Shown here: positions 62,141 through 64,000 of the stretch, in pieces | How the letters are laid out: each line of letters starts with the position of its first letter | Position numbering within the stretch: the stretch's first letter is position 1 | NCBI GenBank assembly: GCA_047606825.1 | Contig: JASGDY010000083.1 | Span: forward strand, 1 to 64,000 | Source of the DNA: Rhizosphaericola sp047606825 | GTDB lineage: Bacteria > Bacteroidota > Bacteroidia > Chitinophagales > Chitinophagaceae | Direction of reading: 5' to 3' | Length of the DNA stretch: 64,000 nucleotides | Notes under the pieces: model-generated | What the model was told of the DNA's origin: nothing | Databases searched by the model: none | What the model saw: only the letters and a program-made list of their open reading frames with translations | Made by a program: the position numbers and the translations under genes

Positions 62141-62213
62141 TTCACACAAAGGAACAAAGACTACAAAGCCAACAACGTCGTGTTCTTTGTTTTTCGTAGT
62201 GTCTTTGCGTGAA
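62141..62213. repeat. 73-bp foldback repeat, left of the MFS gene
   Basis: Starts TTCACACAAAG and ends CTTTGCGTGAA, i.e. the ends are nearly inverted repeats. It differs at 8 of 73 positions from the copy at 63514-63586 (same orientation). The 11 bases CTTTGTGTGAA (62120-62130) also pair with its left end. It runs into the 3' end of the MFS gene. Confidence 0.75.
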
Positions 62214-62215
62214 AG

Positions 62216-63436
62216 CTACCCGTTTTTATCCGCCATCGATTTCCGCATCTGGAAATAGAAAAATGTACACAGAACCAATAATGTCCCCAACAGCAACCAC
62301 AGCGGCATATAACCCCAGTTGCTTGCAATATAAAAGCCGCCTGACGGACCGACGACTTGCGAAAAAGACCAGCACATATTGTAACTGGCGGCATACAAGC
62401 CACGGTTTTCCGGATTGCTCCTTTGCACGACCAGTGTATTGACAAACGGCGTGGAAAGCATTTCCCCAAAAGTGAAAAATACCATCGACACAGTCGCTAC
62501 CACAAGCGGGTAGACCGGGGGCAATGCCAGTAAATAATAGGAAACCGCCAATAATGCAACGCCGATGATGACGAAGTAGATCGGTGGATGCCGATGCTCT
62601 ATTTTCGCAATCAGCAACATCTCAAAAATGACAATCAACAGTCCGTTCAGTCCCATGACAAGCCCAATGACAAATTCGTTCATTTTCCACTCTTCCTTGA
62701 AGAAGATCGGGACGACTCGGAACATCTGGAAAAAACCTATCGTCATCAATGCACAGGTAATGATGAAAAAAACGAAAACCTTGTCCTGCCAAGGTTTCAG
62801 ACCTGTATTGGATTGTCTTTCAATGGATGTGTTTTCTTTTTTGACATTGGTTTTGTGCGGTAGTAAAAAGAAAATCAACAAGCCGGCACTTATATTGACG
62901 GCTCCCTGAAAAATGAACAATAAATGGTAGTTGTATGCCGCAATTATCCCTGCCAGACTGATGCCCAAAGTCCAGCCTAAGTTGATGGCAAGGCGGTTTA
63001 AGGTATAGGCGCGCGTCATGGTTTCTTTGTTTGCGTAAGATGCAATGGCTGTGAAATTTGCCGGTCCGAAAGCGTCCGTGAAAAAACTCAATACGACCGC
63101 CATGATACAAAGCGTTTGGAAATGCTGTATCGCCCCAAACACAAAAAACAGCGCACCGCCCAATATTGCCGAGCCTATCTGCACTTTCCGAAACCCAAAC
63201 TTGTCCGTCAGCCGACCGCCCAGCATCGACCCAAAAATCGACCCAACGCCAAACAGCGTGATGACCAAACCTGCGTCCTGCTTGGGTCGGTGCATGTATG
63301 TCGTCACGTACAGTCCGATAAAAGGTACCGCCATGTAACCGCACCGGTTGATCATCAGCACAATACTTAAAAGCCAGTTCTCCCGACTGATACCTGCAAA
63401 TGCTTTTTTATAGCCTTGAATGAATGACATTTTCAA
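62216..63436 (-). CDS. MFS transporter
   Basis: 406 aa with about 12 membrane helices. Family motif A is visible as GGRLTDKFGFRKVQIGSAIL between helices 2 and 3, and FTDAFGPANFTAIASYANKETMTRAYTLNRLAINLGWTLGISLAG is typical of drug/metabolite exporters (DHA1-like). N-terminus is cytoplasmic: MKMSFIQGYKKAFAGISREN. Substrate unknown. The gene is flanked on both sides by direct copies of a 73-bp foldback repeat, which may mark a mobilised or recombined cassette. Confidence 0.88.
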   Translation of the reverse strand: MKMSFIQGYKKAFAGISRENWLLSIVLMINRCGYMAVPFIGLYVTTYMHRPKQDAGLVITLFGVGSIFGSMLGGRLTDKFGFRKVQIGSAILGGALFFVFGAIQHFQTLCIMAVVLSFFTDAFGPANFTAIASYANKETMTRAYTLNRLAINLGWTLGISLAGIIAAYNYHLLFIFQGAVNISAGLLIFFLLPHKTNVKKENTSIERQSNTGLKPWQDKVFVFFIITCALMTIGFFQMFRVVPIFFKEEWKMNEFVIGLVMGLNGLLIVIFEMLLIAKIEHRHPPIYFVIIGVALLAVSYYLLALPPVYPLVVATVSMVFFTFGEMLSTPFVNTLVVQRSNPENRGLYAASYNMCWSFSQVVGPSGGFYIASNWGYMPLWLLLGTLLVLCTFFYFQMRKSMADKNG

Positions 63437-63513
63437 AAAATGGATGCAATATAGTTGAAAGTTGAAAGCGTCTATAGTTGAAAATGGAAAATTGAAAGTT
63501 GTTGTTTTGGGGT

Positions 63514-63586
63514 TTCACACAACGGAACAAAGGTTACAAGGCTAACAACGTTGTGTTCTTTGTTTTTCGTCGTGTCTTTGTGTGAA
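63514..63586. repeat. 73-bp foldback repeat, right of the MFS gene
   Basis: Starts TTCACACAACG and ends CTTTGTGTGAA. In the same orientation as the copy at 62141-62213 and about 1.3 kb away, on the 5' side of the MFS gene. The stretch 63437-63513 between it and the gene start has AT-rich GTTGAAAG-type repeats and nothing else I can support. Confidence 0.75.
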
Positions 63587-63650
63587 GAAATAACCGCATA
63601 GCTGAGGCAAGCTTGAAACATGTAACCTGCGACTTGTAACTGACTTTTAT

Positions 63651-63658
63651 TACTTTTG
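63651..63658 (+). promoter_or_regulatory. -7 box of trhO
   Basis: TACTTTTG fits TAnnTTTG; the ATG is 83 nt downstream at 63742, so a sizeable leader with a small CCCG/CGGG stem (about 63671-63687) is transcribed. Confidence 0.4.
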
Positions 63659-63741
63659 CAGCGCAATTTTGCCCGTAAGATATGCGGGTCCATAGTCATC
63701 ATGGAATATGGGCGCAGGCCCATGTCTGAAATTAAAAATTT

Positions 63742-64000
63742 ATGGCAGTATTACACAACCGGGTTTCGCAGACGGAACTCAAGAAAAGGCTCATGGAAGA
63801 AACCGAGCCCCGCGAAACGATTAGCTTTTATCGTTATTTCACCGTCCAGAATCCACAGGAGTTTAGGGACGGTTTGTACAAAGCGCTGGACAATCTGAAT
63901 GTGTTCGGACGCATCTACGTGGCCAAAGAGGGCATCAACGCACAGATTTCCGTCCCCAAAAGTAATTTTCAGTTGTTGAAGGATTGCCTGGAATCCGTGC
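63742..64000 (+). CDS. trhO: TrhO (YceA) rhodanese-like tRNA hydroxylase, 5' part only
   Basis: The reading frame from ATG 63742 is open to the window end, 86 codons. It begins MAVLHNRVSQTELKKRLMEE and continues with ETISFYRYFTVQNPQEFRD, then GRIYVAKEGINAQISVP, the characteristic N-terminal domain of the YceA/TrhO (UPF0176) proteins, which hydroxylate uridine at position 34 of certain tRNAs. The rhodanese domain with its catalytic Cys would lie beyond the window. Divergent from the MFS gene. Confidence 0.88.
   Translation, partial: MAVLHNRVSQTELKKRLMEETEPRETISFYRYFTVQNPQEFRDGLYKALDNLNVFGRIYVAKEGINAQISVPKSNFQLLKDCLESV

Overview
The window looks like chromosomal DNA from a member of the Bacteroidota, most probably a Chitinophagaceae-like organism. 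The evidence is a TonB-dependent receptor paired with a DUF5689 lipoprotein, a GSCFA-family protein, a bacterial GH3-family protein, BshC (bacillithiol synthesis), many Bacteroidota-type -7 boxes of the form TAnnTTTG, and weak or absent Shine-Dalgarno sequences. No phage, plasmid replication genes, transposase gene, rRNA or CRISPR array was seen. The family-level placement is inference.

Layout. 0.3-10.3 kb holds housekeeping genes: bshC, rimO, an orphan TolC/NodT outer-membrane factor, rnz, a membrane-anchored FMN glutamate-synthase-like protein, tpiA and a GlmU-like protein. 10.6-19 kb holds a serine hydrolase with a small membrane protein, then a tightly packed minus-strand run: TonB-dependent receptor, DUF5689 lipoprotein, DUF1266-like lipoprotein and xerD. 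19-31 kb holds a succinate/acetate CoA-transferase, an aldehyde dehydrogenase with a divergent AraC regulator, an MFS exporter, an esterase, a Crp-type regulator, DoxX, HxlR, cmk, hisA and a ClC channel. 31-35.6 kb holds a GT2 glycosyltransferase, a tRNA-Gly/tRNA-Leu/tRNA-Gly cluster, GH3 and fbp.

35.7-48.2 kb is a complete galacturonate catabolic locus. It encodes a hexuronate transporter, KDPG aldolase, KDG kinase, UxaC, UxaA, UxaB and a GH105/DUF4350 hydrolase on the minus strand, with a LacI regulator and a divergent rhamnogalacturonan acetylesterase. Together these take pectin fragments to pyruvate and glyceraldehyde 3-phosphate. No SusC/SusD pair is present. 48.8-64 kb holds a giant transglutaminase/DUF2126 protein, an AT-rich orphan gene, a GSCFA protein, M1 and S9 peptidases, tRNA-fMet, era, der, an MFS transporter and the start of trhO, which runs off the window.

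The least ordinary content is between genes. Three copies of a ~133-bp element (A) carry a 48-bp GC-rich palindrome whose stem varies by compensatory changes; two have 3-bp TNA target duplications. One copy is interrupted by a 194-bp element (B) with its own TAA duplication and an array of four hairpins that share an apex but not stems. A third element (C, 183 bp, TIR CACTAGCGTTGCGTT, 9-bp duplication TTAATGAAA) sits exactly at the stop codon of an orphan gene. Element A copy 3 likewise uses the hisA stop codon as its target duplication. Several other dispersed foldback repeats occur. These look like non-autonomous mobile elements whose transposases lie outside the window.
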